Shown: positions 36,126 through 44,878 of the stretch, one piece after another
Position numbering within the stretch: position 1 is the first letter of the stretch
Layout of the letters: each line of letters starts with the position of its first letter
Source of the DNA: DATFDN01 sp035685165
Lineage (GTDB): Bacteria > Pseudomonadota > Alphaproteobacteria > Acetobacterales > Acetobacteraceae
DNA: 64,000 bases
Reading direction: 5' to 3'
Assembly (NCBI GenBank): GCA_035685165.1
Contig: DASRBI010000004.1
Coordinates: 186,001-250,000 of the forward strand
Notes under the pieces: model-generated
The model's database searches: none
What the model was told of the DNA's origin: nothing
What the model saw: only the letters and a program-made list of their open reading frames with translations
Translations under genes and position numbers: made by a program

Positions 36126-37003
36126 GGCCGCGCATCGAATTCATCGGGGCGGCGCGCGACCGCCTCGGCGAATCCCCGCTCTGGGACCCGGAAACCGGCT
36201 GGCTCTACTGGGTCGATTCGGTGGCACCTTCGGTGCACCGCTTCGATCCCGCCACCGGGCGATCGGAGGCGCGCTCAACCTCCGATCTCATCGGCAGCAT
36301 CGGGCTGCGGCGGCCGAACCTTCTGATCATGGCGCTGCGCGACGGGTTTTACGGCCTCGACTTCGCGACCGGCAGCGAAACCCCGTTGCATCGCCTCGGC
36401 CTTCCCGCCGACCAGCGGCTGAACGACGGCAAGATGGACCGCCAGGGCCGGTTCCTGTGCGGCGCCATGCATCGCGACGGGTTCGACGCGCCATCAGCCA
36501 AGCTCTACCGGCTGCACGGCGACTTGCGCTGCGACGAGCTGGAAAGCGGCATCCTCATCTCCAACGCGCTCTGCTTCAGCCCGGCGGGCGATACACTCTA
36601 TTTCGCCGATAGCCCGCGCGGCCTGTTGTGGGCCTATCCGTACGACCCCGTAACCGGCGCCGTCGGCCCGCGGCGCGTGCTGGCAAATCTCGTGGCGCTC
36701 ACCGGCTCGAGCCCGGACGGCGCCACCGTCGATGCCGAGGGATGCATCTGGATCGCGCTGGTACGAACCGGGCAGATCGGCCGCCTCCGTCCTTCGGGCA
36801 CGCTCGATTACGTTTTCGATGTGCCCGTTCCGCACCCGACCTGCCCCGCCTTTGGCGGGCCCGGACTGCGAACGCTGTTCGTCACCTCGATCTCCGATTC
36901 GGGGCGGCTAAAATCGGACCACCCCGATGCCGGGCGCTTGCTCGCGATCGAGGGTTTGGGCGTTCAGGGCTTGCCAGAAGCCCGCTTCGCCGAAGTCCCC
37001 TGA
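36122..37003 (+). CDS. SMP-30/gluconolactonase family lactonase
   Basis: A 293-residue beta-propeller lactonase: AARDRLGESPLWDPETGWLYWVDS (first metal ligand Glu), RLNDGKMDRQGRFLCGAMH (Asn/Asp ligands), ISNALCFSPAGDTLYFADS (Asn/Asp), and SPDGATVDAEGCIWIALV. It is shorter than the copy at 292. It starts with GTG overlapping the binding-protein stop, so it would open a lactone made from the same imported substrate. It runs convergently into the TetR gene (stop 36964), overlapping it by 40 bases. Confidence 0.87.
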   Translation: MRPRIEFIGAARDRLGESPLWDPETGWLYWVDSVAPSVHRFDPATGRSEARSTSDLIGSIGLRRPNLLIMALRDGFYGLDFATGSETPLHRLGLPADQRLNDGKMDRQGRFLCGAMHRDGFDAPSAKLYRLHGDLRCDELESGILISNALCFSPAGDTLYFADSPRGLLWAYPYDPVTGAVGPRRVLANLVALTGSSPDGATVDAEGCIWIALVRTGQIGRLRPSGTLDYVFDVPVPHPTCPAFGGPGLRTLFVTSISDSGRLKSDHPDAGRLLAIEGLGVQGLPEARFAEVP

Positions 37004-37740
37004 CCGCTCTCGGCTGCTTGCGCGCTGAGGCCACCGAAGATCATGTCGTGATAAGCGGCGGCGATCTCGGCCGCGGTCTGGCCGCCGCCCGGCCGGTACC
37101 AACGGTGCATCCAGTTGAGCGCCGACAGAATCAGCCGGCCCGCGGCCGCCACGTCGACCCCGCGCAGCTCCCCAGCGGCAATGCCTTCGCGCAGCAGATC
37201 GCGCAACAGTTTCTCATAGCGCCTGCGCCAGCTCATTCGTTCCTTCTGCCCGCGCACGTTCGGGTCGCTCCAGAACGCGGTCGTGGAAGTGATCCAGACC
37301 AGGCGGTACTTCTCGAAGAACTCGGCCGAGGCGATCATGAACGCGCGCACCTTCACGGCAGCCGTCGCGTTTTCCGGGATGCGCGCGGCGACGAACGCAT
37401 AGAGCTCGCGCGTGAAGCCGAGCGTGATGCGGGCGTAGATTTCGTCCTTGTCGACGAAGTGGTGATAAAGCAGCGCCTTGGAAATGCCGCAGGCCGCCGC
37501 GATGTCGCGCATCGACGTGCGCTCGTAGCCATTGGCGGCGAACAGGCGTGCCGCTTCCGCCAGGATTTGCAGCACGCGCTCGGAGGCTTCCGGCTGCTCC
37601 GGCAGCGCGACGGATGCGGCGGCGTTGTGCGGCAGAGTCTCGCTCCCGGTCAGCCTCAGATATTCGCCGTCGTCACGCCGCCATCGACCGTGAGCACCTG
37701 GCCGGTGACGAAGCTCGCGCCGTCGCCGGCGAGATAGCAA
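36964..37740 (-). CDS. TetR/AcrR family transcriptional regulator
   Basis: A TetR-family regulator with HTH ILAEAARLFAANGYERTSMRDIAAACGISKALLYHHFVDKDEIYARI and a helical ligand domain (WHRWYRPGGG-type end, TetR_C FadR-like). The frame has no ATG before the HTH; the only start of ATG/GTG/TTG type is TTG at 37740, overlapping the SDR gene by 85 bases, with an AAGGCGG-like ribosome site. CTG starts nearer the SDR stop are also possible, so the N-terminus is uncertain. It is the last gene of the alkylsulfatase/beta-oxidation set and probably binds the palindrome at 41448. Confidence 0.85.
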   Translation of the reverse strand: MLSRRRRRELRHRPGAHGRWRRDDGEYLRLTGSETLPHNAAASVALPEQPEASERVLQILAEAARLFAANGYERTSMRDIAAACGISKALLYHHFVDKDEIYARITLGFTRELYAFVAARIPENATAAVKVRAFMIASAEFFEKYRLVWITSTTAFWSDPNVRGQKERMSWRRRYEKLLRDLLREGIAAGELRGVDVAAAGRLILSALNWMHRWYRPGGGQTAAEIAAAYHDMIFGGLSAQAAESGQGTSAKRASGKP

Positions 37741-38414
37741 ACCGCCTTGGCAATGTCCTCGACCGTGCCGAGGCGCGCGAGCGGCGTGCGGGCGATGCGC
37801 CGCGCATCGCGCTCGGCGGAACGGTGCTTGGCGGTGCCCTCGGTCGGGATCGCCGAGGGAGCCACCGCGTTGACCCGGATCTTGCGCGCGCCCAGCTCGC
37901 CGGCAGCGGCGCGGGTGATGCCCATCACGCCGGCCTTGATGCCGCTGTAAACCACGCTGTTCGGCGGCGATTGGATGCCGGCGACCGATGCGATGTTGAC
38001 AATCGCGCCGCCGCGGTCCGCATCCATCAGCGCCGCTGCCGCCTGGATGCCCCAGATCACCGCGCTGAACCCAACCGCCAGCATCCGCTGCAAGGTTTCG
38101 GGCGCGATCTCGGGGATCGCCTGATAGCGGACCCAGGCGGCATTGTTCACCAGGATGTCGAGCCGTCCGGCGTGCGCGGCGAAATCAGCGAGCGCGGCGC
38201 GCATTGTCTCGCGCGTGCTGATGTTCGCGGTGATGCCAATCGCCTTGCCGCCCGCTTGCGTGATGGCCGCCACGGATGCTTCGACGAATTCCGGCTTCAA
38301 ATCGTTCACTCCGACGACGGCGCCAAGGGCCGCCATCATGCGGGCGGTCGCCGCCCCGATCCCATGGCCTGCCCCGGTGATGAAGGCGGCGCGGCCGGCA
38401 AGCGATTGCGTCAT
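37656..38414 (-). CDS. Short-chain dehydrogenase/reductase
   Basis: A 252-residue classical SDR. NAD motif TGAGHGIG is near residues 14-21, NNAAW near 89, catalytic Ser in NIASVAG and YSGIK (Tyr-x-x-x-Lys) near 157-161. This is the right length for a 3-hydroxyacyl or secondary alcohol dehydrogenase, and the location between acyl-CoA dehydrogenases and TetR favours oxidation of a hydroxy intermediate. The exact substrate is not known. Confidence 0.92.
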   Translation of the reverse strand: MTQSLAGRAAFITGAGHGIGAATARMMAALGAVVGVNDLKPEFVEASVAAITQAGGKAIGITANISTRETMRAALADFAAHAGRLDILVNNAAWVRYQAIPEIAPETLQRMLAVGFSAVIWGIQAAAALMDADRGGAIVNIASVAGIQSPPNSVVYSGIKAGVMGITRAAAGELGARKIRVNAVAPSAIPTEGTAKHRSAERDARRIARTPLARLGTVEDIAKAVCYLAGDGASFVTGQVLTVDGGVTTANI

Positions 38415-38440
38415 CTGCTAAGTCCCTCCGTGCGTTCCGG

Positions 38441-39439
38441 TCAGGCGGCGGCCGACGCGATCAGCGAAGCGGCGAGCGCGGCGCGGACATTGCGTGCATT
38501 GCCATGCGCTTCGAGCATCCGCACGCGCCGCAGATGCCGATGCAAATCGAGGTCCCAGGTGAAGCCCATTCCGCCATGCACCTGGATCGCCCCCTCAATG
38601 ATGGCGGGCGCGTGCTCGGCCGCGGCCGCGAAGGCCACAAGCGGCGCCGTCGCGCCTGCGCCGTCCAGTGCGCGCGCCAGCACGCTGCGCAGGCTTTCGA
38701 GCCGCAGCTTCAGCCGGGCGAGCAGGTGGCGCATGGCCTGATTGGCGATCAGCGCCGCACCGAACTGCCGCCGGTCGGTGGCGTGCTGCACCGCAGCCGC
38801 GAGGCACAGCTCGGCCGCGCCCAGCATCGCGGCGGCGCGCAGCACGAGCGCATCCGCGGCAAGGGACTCCCACAGCGCGGGCGGCACCACATGCCGGGCC
38901 GCGATCTTTACCGCATCCAGCCGCACGGTTGCGTCGGGCGCGCTGAGGTCGAACCCGTCCGCCTTGCCGCGTGTCACGCCCTCGGCTGCGGATGCAACCA
39001 ACGCGGCACCGCCGTCCAACAGCGGCACCAGAATCCAATCCGCCTCCAGCCCGGAAGGCGCCCGCCCGGCGCTGCCGTTCAGCAGCACCGAGTCGCCCTC
39101 GGCACGCGCCGTCACGGCGCCGTCCCAGGCGATCGTGCCGACCGTCGTGCCTTCAACCAGGCTGCACGCGATTTCGTGCGGCGCAATGCGCGCCAGCAAC
39201 ATCGTCTCGATCAGCGGCAGCCCGAGCAGGCTCGCGGCGACGCTCCCGATAACGGGTGCGGCGAACCGTACAGGCAGCGACAGCCCACCCGCTTCCTCCC
39301 CGGCTAAGACCCCGAGCAGCCCGTCCTCCGCAAGGCGCGCCGCCTGCATGGCGAGCTTCTGCCCGGCGCAGGCAGCGGCGGCACGGCGCGCCGTCGCCAC
39401 GAATTCGGCGGGATCGAGCCCTGTTTGCATGGCGTCCAT
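38441..39439 (-). CDS. Acyl-CoA dehydrogenase-like protein (small subunit type)
   Basis: A 332-residue acyl-CoA dehydrogenase-fold protein with reduced similarity to the N-terminal region. The C-terminal four-helix domain is clear (AAMLGAAELCLAAAVQHATDRRQFGAALIANQAMRHLLARLKLRLES and VHGGMGFTWDLDLHRHLRR). It lacks the classic catalytic Glu region of the long subunit. Paired with the 400-residue gene immediately upstream, it looks like one half of an alpha2beta2 acyl-CoA dehydrogenase such as those of steroid side-chain degradation. This reading is inferred. Confidence 0.85.
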   Translation of the reverse strand: MDAMQTGLDPAEFVATARRAAAACAGQKLAMQAARLAEDGLLGVLAGEEAGGLSLPVRFAAPVIGSVAASLLGLPLIETMLLARIAPHEIACSLVEGTTVGTIAWDGAVTARAEGDSVLLNGSAGRAPSGLEADWILVPLLDGGAALVASAAEGVTRGKADGFDLSAPDATVRLDAVKIAARHVVPPALWESLAADALVLRAAAMLGAAELCLAAAVQHATDRRQFGAALIANQAMRHLLARLKLRLESLRSVLARALDGAGATAPLVAFAAAAEHAPAIIEGAIQVHGGMGFTWDLDLHRHLRRVRMLEAHGNARNVRAALAASLIASAAA

Positions 39440-39442
39440 CGT

Positions 39443-40645
39443 TCAATGCCTCGCCGGCTTGGCCCGTGGCAGTTCCAGAATGCGGTCGGCGATGATGCCG
39501 AGCTGGATTTCCGTCGTGCCGGCGTAGATCGTCTCCGCGCGGCACTGGAGATAAAGCTCGCGAAAGCGCCGCTGCGCGTTGCGCACCGCAGGCGGGGGCT
39601 CGGGCGAGGCCTGCGCGAGCAGCTCGATCGCCAGCGCGGCAAAGCGCTGGTGCGCCTCGCTCCAATGGAGCTTCATCAGGCTGCCGCGCGCGCCGATCGC
39701 GCCGCCCGTGGTCAGCGTCTCGACCACCAGCTCCACATAGGACTTGACGATCTCGATATCGACGAAGCTGGCGGCGAGGCGCTGGCGATAATCCGGCGCG
39801 TCCAGCAGGCTTGCGAGCCGCGGATCAGCCTTCGCGGCGGCGATCAAGTGGCGCAGCTCGTTCTCGAAGCGCCACGCGCGATACATGCGGTTGGTGGCGC
39901 GCTCGATCGACAGCACCCGCACGGCGGCCGCCCAGCCTTCGTCCGGCGCGCCGAGCGCATCGGCGCCGTCCACCACCACATTGTCAAAGAAGACCTCGCA
40001 GAAGCCTTCCTTGCCGTTGGCCTGTTTCAGCGGCCGAACACGGATGCCGGGCGCGTCCATCCGCACGGCAAAGAGTGCAAGGCCGCGATGGCGGTCACTC
40101 AACGATCCGGTGCGCGCGAGCAGCAGGCAGCGTTGCGCGTTCATCGCGCCGCTGGTCCATATCTTTTGGCCGTCGATCCGCCAGCCGGTGCCGTCGCGGG
40201 TCGCGCGGGTGCGGAGCCCCGCCAGATCCGATCCCGCCTCGGGTTCGGAGAACCCCTGACACCAGATCTCGCGCATCTCCAGGATCGCCGGCAGGTATTC
40301 GCGTTTCTGCGCCTCGGTGCCGATCGCGAGAATGATCGGACCGGCCAGTTCCTTGCCGATCGAGTTGACGCTCTCCGGCAGCGCCAGCAGACCGATCTGC
40401 TGATTCGCGATCAGGTGCTCGCGCATCGTGCGGCCGTGGCCGCCATAGGCTTCGGGCCACGCGATCCCGGCGAGTCCGGCGTGATACAGCGCGGCCTCCC
40501 AACTCTTTGCCTCGGCGAGCGTCGGCGCCACGTAGTCAGGCTCATCGGCCAGGTGCCGGCGCGGCGCATTGCGCTCCAGCCACGCGCGCGCGGCGGCCCG
40601 ATAGGCTTCGTCCGCCAGTCCGGCGAGAGGCGACTCCGGCCGCAT
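39443..40645 (-). CDS. Acyl-CoA dehydrogenase
   Basis: A 400-residue FAD acyl-CoA dehydrogenase: YHAGLAGIAWPEAYGGHG, then WCQGFSEPEAGSDLAGLRTRATRDGTGWRIDGQKIWTSGAM (FAD/substrate region), and a C-terminal CRAETIYAGTTEIQLGIIADRILELPR (the FAD adenine segment). The ATG at 40645 is two bases from the enoyl-CoA hydratase stop, so they are coupled. It likely forms a hetero-oligomer with the 332-residue partner and introduces a double bond alpha-beta to the CoA ester. Confidence 0.92.
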   Translation of the reverse strand: MRPESPLAGLADEAYRAAARAWLERNAPRRHLADEPDYVAPTLAEAKSWEAALYHAGLAGIAWPEAYGGHGRTMREHLIANQQIGLLALPESVNSIGKELAGPIILAIGTEAQKREYLPAILEMREIWCQGFSEPEAGSDLAGLRTRATRDGTGWRIDGQKIWTSGAMNAQRCLLLARTGSLSDRHRGLALFAVRMDAPGIRVRPLKQANGKEGFCEVFFDNVVVDGADALGAPDEGWAAAVRVLSIERATNRMYRAWRFENELRHLIAAAKADPRLASLLDAPDYRQRLAASFVDIEIVKSYVELVVETLTTGGAIGARGSLMKLHWSEAHQRFAALAIELLAQASPEPPPAVRNAQRRFRELYLQCRAETIYAGTTEIQLGIIADRILELPRAKPARH

Positions 40646-40646
40646 C

Positions 40647-41426
40647 TCAGCGGCCCTTGAAGACCGGCTTGCGCTTTTCCAGGAACGCTCGGCGCGCTTC
40701 CTGCGCATCCTCGGTGCGGGACAGCGCGTAGGTGAAGTTCTGCTCGAAGCGATAGCCGTCGCGCTGCGGCATCAGATCGACCATCTCCGCCGACTGCTTG
40801 GCATATGCGATGCCGAGCGGGCTCTTGGAGGCGATCTCGGCAGCCAGCGTCATGGCCTCTGGCAACAGCGCCTCGCGCGTGGTGCAGGCTTCGATAATGC
40901 CACGCCGGTAAAGCTCGGCCGCCGGAACGCGGTAGCCGGTATACAACATGCGGCGCATCAGCGAGCGGCCGAAGATGGTGCGGAGCATGGCCGCGCCGCC
41001 CGCGAGCCCGACGTCGATTTCCGGCATTCCGACAACGGCGTTCTCGGAGGCGAAGAAGACGTCGCAGGCTGCCATCAATCCGAGCCCGGCGCCGAGTGCT
41101 GCTCCGTTCACCGCCGCGATCACCGGCTTGGCGCACTCGCGGATGGCGTTGCCGGTCTCGCGGGTAATGCGGTTATGAGCGAGAAAGGTGCCGACCTTGT
41201 TCGGATCGGGGCGGTCGCGCAGGTCGGCGCCGGCGCAGAATGCCTTGCCGGCGCCGGTGAGCACGGCGACGCGCACGTCCGGACGCTCGGAAATCTCGTC
41301 GAAGATCTCGATGATGCGCGCCCGCATGGCGCGGTTCAGCGCGTTCACCGGCGCATGGTTCAGCGTCACGAGGGCGATATGATCGGCGACCTCGAACTTG
41401 ATGATCTCTTCCACCCTTGCCTCCAT
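40647..41426 (-). CDS. Enoyl-CoA hydratase/isomerase family protein
   Basis: A 259-residue crotonase-fold enzyme. VALVTLNHAPVNALNRAMRARI at the start, GKAFCAGADLRDRPD (oxyanion hole), then AAVNGAALGAGLGLMAACDVFFASENAVVGMPEIDVGL are canonical; the Glu at GMPEIDV is one of the two catalytic acids. It hydrates a trans-2-enoyl-CoA in a beta-oxidation-like path. It is the first gene downstream of the palindrome at 41448. Confidence 0.92.
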   Translation of the reverse strand: MEARVEEIIKFEVADHIALVTLNHAPVNALNRAMRARIIEIFDEISERPDVRVAVLTGAGKAFCAGADLRDRPDPNKVGTFLAHNRITRETGNAIRECAKPVIAAVNGAALGAGLGLMAACDVFFASENAVVGMPEIDVGLAGGAAMLRTIFGRSLMRRMLYTGYRVPAAELYRRGIIEACTTREALLPEAMTLAAEIASKSPLGIAYAKQSAEMVDLMPQRDGYRFEQNFTYALSRTEDAQEARRAFLEKRKPVFKGR

Positions 41427-41447
41427 CCGGCCGCTGTCGCGTGCTGA

Positions 41448-41463
41448 CTGACCGGCCGGTCAG
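41448..41463. promoter_or_regulatory. 16-bp palindromic TetR-type operator
   Basis: CTGACCGGCCGGTCAG is a perfect 16-base palindrome, 21 bases upstream of the enoyl-CoA hydratase start and 104 bases after the alkylsulfatase stop. TGACCGG-type arms are typical of TetR/FadR-like operators. The TetR gene is in the same operon. Confidence 0.65.
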
Positions 41464-41566
41464 GCGGATACCGCCACGCCGGCAGCGGCGCAAGCCGAAT
41501 TCCGACCCACGCTGCTGGCTGGCTGGCCGGCGCGGCGCGCATTGCTCGGAACGCCGCGACCGGCAG

Positions 41567-43507
41567 CTACGCGATCACCCCCGCCGAGGCGGAACGCGCA
41601 GGACCGACGATGTCGAACATGCGCGGGAACTGGTCCCAGAGCTCCATCAGGAAATCGAGCCGCGCCGCGTCGCCTGTCACCGAGATCTCGCCCGCCGCGA
41701 TCGCCTCGTGGAAGCTGGTCTGCTTGACGATCACGCGGTCGAGCACCTGCCGGCGCAACACGACGCTTGTCCCGACCGGCCCAGCCGAGCCGCCTTGCTC
41801 GTAGCTCAGCGTGCAATTCTCGAGCGTTGTGGTCCAGGTCTCGCCGGTGTCGGAGAACTGCCAGCCAATGCTGAACTGGTTGCCGCCGGCCCGCGTCGGG
41901 TTCACACGCACGCTCAACAGGTCCCAGACCTGTTCGGTGCTCAGCGCGGCGACGGTCTCGAGCGACAGGCCGATCCCGCGCGGCGGCTGGTCGGTGCCGT
42001 GGCGCAGCTCCTGCGCGCCGAGCAGGTAGCTGTTCCGCCAGGTGGCGCATTCCGCGAGATAGCCGAGCTGCTCGAACGTGTCGGCCAGCAAAGCGCGCGC
42101 CGCCTCATTGTCGGGCTCGGCGAACACGAGGTGGCTCAGCGCCTGCGCGACAAAACGGAACTCGCCGCGCGCGAAGTCGGTGCGCGCGCGGGCCAGGATG
42201 GCATCGGCGCCGCCCATGTATTCGACGTATTTGCGGCCCGCCTCCGTGCGCGGCAGCGGATCGAGGTTGGCTGGATTGGCGTCATACCAGCCGAGATAGC
42301 GTTGGTAGATCGCCTTTACGTTGTGGCGGATATGGCCGTAATAGCCGCGCGTGTGCCACAAGCGCTCGAGGGACTCGGGCAGGCGGATCGTCTCGGCGAT
42401 CTCCGCCGGCGTCAGCCCGTGGTTCATCAGCCGCACGGCCTGATCGTGCACGAACTTATAGAGGTCGCGCTGCGCACGCAGATATTGGTCGATGCGCGCC
42501 TGGCCCCATACCGGCCAGTGATGCTGGCAGACCAGGACCTCGGCCTTCTCGCCCCAAAGCCGCCGCGCGGTGTTGAGGTATTTCGACCAGACCAGCGGAT
42601 CGCGCACTTCGGCGCCGCGGAACGGCAGCAGGTTATGGAAATGATGCGTGGCATTCTCGGCCAGGTTCAGCACGCGGTAACGCGGGATGTAGAAATGAAA
42701 CTCCGCCGGCGCCTCGCTGTTCGGCGCCATCTGGAACTCGAATTCCACGCCATCGATGGTGCGCGTCTCGCCGTCGTACGTGATGGTGTCGTTCGGCCGC
42801 ACTAGCGCGATCGTGCCGACAGCCGTCGTTTTGCCGAGCCCGCAATCGACATGGCCGCGCGCGCCGGGCCGCAACTGCTTGCCGAACTGGTAATGCGCCC
42901 GCCGCACCATCGCCGGACCGGCGATCAGGCTTTCAGAAACCACGTGCTCCATGAAGAACGCGGGCGCCACGATCGGAATGCGGTTCGCGGCGATCGTCTC
43001 CTGATCCAGCACGCCGCGTGCGCCACCCCAATGGTCGGCGTGCGTGTGCGTGAACAAAAGGCCCGTAACCGGCTTCTTTCCGCGATGCGTGAAATAAAGC
43101 TCCATCGCGGCCTGCGCGCCCTCGATCGAGGTGAGCGCGTCCACCACGATCACGCCGGCATCGCCCTCGACCAGCGTCATGTTGGCAAGATCATAGCCGC
43201 GCACCTGATAGACGCCGGGCACCACCTCGAACAGGCCGTGATGCATGTTGAGCCGCGCCTGCCGCCAGAGGCTCGGATTGACCGTGGCAGGCGGCTCCGC
43301 CCTGTCGATGAAACGGTAGGGCTCCATGCTCCAGACCACGCGCCCGTTCGGTGCCGTGACCATCGCGTTCTCGCAGCTGCCGAGGAAGCCGCGCGCCGCA
43401 TCCTCGAAATCGGCCGCATCGCCGAAGGGCAGCGTGTCATGCAGCGCCGCGTGATGGGCGCGGACGGAAGCCGTTGCGTCCTTCTGCTTCGTATCCGCCT
43501 CTACCAT
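41567..43507 (-). CDS. Alkyl sulfatase (metallo-beta-lactamase fold, SdsA/BDS1 family)
   Basis: A 646-residue linear alkylsulfatase. The metallo-beta-lactamase Zn motif THTHADHWGG is at 153-162, with AENATHHFHNLLPFRGAEVR and QHHWPVWGQARI further on as second-zinc His regions, then the alkyl-sulfatase dimerisation domain (EAARALLADTFEQLGYLAECATWRN) and a C-terminal SCP2-like domain from about residue 520. It cleaves the C-O-sulfate ester to alcohol and sulfate. No signal peptide is seen, unlike secreted SdsA1, so the enzyme works in the cytoplasm after import. Its start overlaps the upstream MFS stop by 7 bases, a clear coupling to the putative transporter. Confidence 0.93.
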   Translation of the reverse strand: MVEADTKQKDATASVRAHHAALHDTLPFGDAADFEDAARGFLGSCENAMVTAPNGRVVWSMEPYRFIDRAEPPATVNPSLWRQARLNMHHGLFEVVPGVYQVRGYDLANMTLVEGDAGVIVVDALTSIEGAQAAMELYFTHRGKKPVTGLLFTHTHADHWGGARGVLDQETIAANRIPIVAPAFFMEHVVSESLIAGPAMVRRAHYQFGKQLRPGARGHVDCGLGKTTAVGTIALVRPNDTITYDGETRTIDGVEFEFQMAPNSEAPAEFHFYIPRYRVLNLAENATHHFHNLLPFRGAEVRDPLVWSKYLNTARRLWGEKAEVLVCQHHWPVWGQARIDQYLRAQRDLYKFVHDQAVRLMNHGLTPAEIAETIRLPESLERLWHTRGYYGHIRHNVKAIYQRYLGWYDANPANLDPLPRTEAGRKYVEYMGGADAILARARTDFARGEFRFVAQALSHLVFAEPDNEAARALLADTFEQLGYLAECATWRNSYLLGAQELRHGTDQPPRGIGLSLETVAALSTEQVWDLLSVRVNPTRAGGNQFSIGWQFSDTGETWTTTLENCTLSYEQGGSAGPVGTSVVLRRQVLDRVIVKQTSFHEAIAAGEISVTGDAARLDFLMELWDQFPRMFDIVGPARSASAGVIA

Positions 43508-44826
43508 GCTTTCTCCCCACCGCTCACTGCGATCGTTGCTACTTCCGTTCGATGCGTGCGCCGGGCAAAGCGCACCAAATCGCGTTCGGGATGGATCAGG
43601 GCCGCGGCGATCAACCCGCCAGCCGCGACTAGCGCGCCGCCGAACAGGAAGCCGTTGCGGAATCCCGCGGCGGGATCGACCCCGATGTCGACGATCTTTC
43701 CCATCACCCAGGGCGCAACGAAGCCGGCCAGCGTGAACACCGCATTGCTGATGCCGAGAACGGCGCCGCGCTGATGCACCGGACTGATTTCGCCGAGTGC
43801 CGGCGGCCCCAGAATGTTGGTCACGCCGCCCACGCTGAACGCCACCACGACGAGCGGGATCTGCACCGAGGGCGCCGTCGATTGCGACAGCAGCATCAGC
43901 GCGATGCCGGCAACCGTCACGCTCCCGCCGGCCAGCACGCCACGCGCCGTGCGGCTACTGGCACCGCGCGTACGCAGCACCTGCGACAGATACCCGGTGG
44001 CGGGCAGGAGCAACACGAGCAGCGCCGTCGGCAGCAGCACGATCCAGCCGGTCTCGGTCGGCGTGTATCCGGCCGCCTTCGTCAGAAACGACGGCAGCCA
44101 GACGATCGCCAGCACCACAACCCAATATTCGGCGAACGCTGACAGCGTGACGCCGATCGCGGTGCGCGAGGTCAGCAGCAGGGTATAGGGAAGGCTTCCC
44201 GCGGGCGCTCCGCTAGGTTCGAACTCAGCCGTCTCGAGTGGCCCTTCCCTGCCGACGAACATCCAGACCCCGACCCAGACAAAGCCGGCGACGCCGAGGC
44301 AGACAAACGCCGCGCGCCAGCCGAAGGTGAGAATGATCCAGGTGAGGAGGGGGGCGGTGATGCCGGCGCCCACCGCCGCGCCGACCGCGACGAGACTGGT
44401 CGGCAGCGTGCGCCGCTCGTTCGTGAACCACTTATAGACGGCGTGCAAAGCCACCGGGTAAGCTGGCCCCTCGCCCGCGCCCAGTACGATGCGGCTGGCA
44501 ACCAAGACCGAAAGCGACATGGCGCCGAGCATCGGGAGCTGCGTCAGCGCCCAGATCAGGCCCATCACGGCAAGCACGTATTTGGTCGGCCAGCGGTTGG
44601 CGACGAACCCGACCAAGGCCGCCGATGCCGAGAACAGCAGGAAGAAGGCGCTGCCGACCTGCCCGAACTGCGTGTAGGTGAGGTGCAGTTCCTTGATGAT
44701 CGGACCGGCCGCCAAACCGAGCACCGCCTTGTCGGCGAAATTGATCATCATGAACAGGAACATCATGGCGACGATCAGCCAACCGTAGCCGGTATTGGGC
44801 GCAGGTCGGTCCGGTTGTTGGTTCAC
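43501..44826 (-). CDS. MFS transporter, putative organic anion importer
   Basis: A 441-residue, 12-TM major facilitator of the anion:cation symporter type. It shows TM1 MMINFADKAVLGLAAGPIIKELHLTYTQFGQVGSAFFLLFSASAALVGFVANRWPTKYVL (motif A-like) and GAGEGPAYPVALHAVYKWFTNERRTLPTSL, a typical ACS signature. It overlaps the alkylsulfatase start, so it is probably the importer of the sulfate ester or its products. Substrate is inferred from this coupling. Confidence 0.88.
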   Translation of the reverse strand: MNQQPDRPAPNTGYGWLIVAMMFLFMMINFADKAVLGLAAGPIIKELHLTYTQFGQVGSAFFLLFSASAALVGFVANRWPTKYVLAVMGLIWALTQLPMLGAMSLSVLVASRIVLGAGEGPAYPVALHAVYKWFTNERRTLPTSLVAVGAAVGAGITAPLLTWIILTFGWRAAFVCLGVAGFVWVGVWMFVGREGPLETAEFEPSGAPAGSLPYTLLLTSRTAIGVTLSAFAEYWVVVLAIVWLPSFLTKAAGYTPTETGWIVLLPTALLVLLLPATGYLSQVLRTRGASSRTARGVLAGGSVTVAGIALMLLSQSTAPSVQIPLVVVAFSVGGVTNILGPPALGEISPVHQRGAVLGISNAVFTLAGFVAPWVMGKIVDIGVDPAAGFRNGFLFGGALVAAGGLIAAALIHPERDLVRFARRTHRTEVATIAVSGGEKAW

Positions 44827-44878
44827 GCTTCCTCTCCTTCCTTGCGGCGGTATCCGGCCTGTCGCGCGGTCCGCGCTA

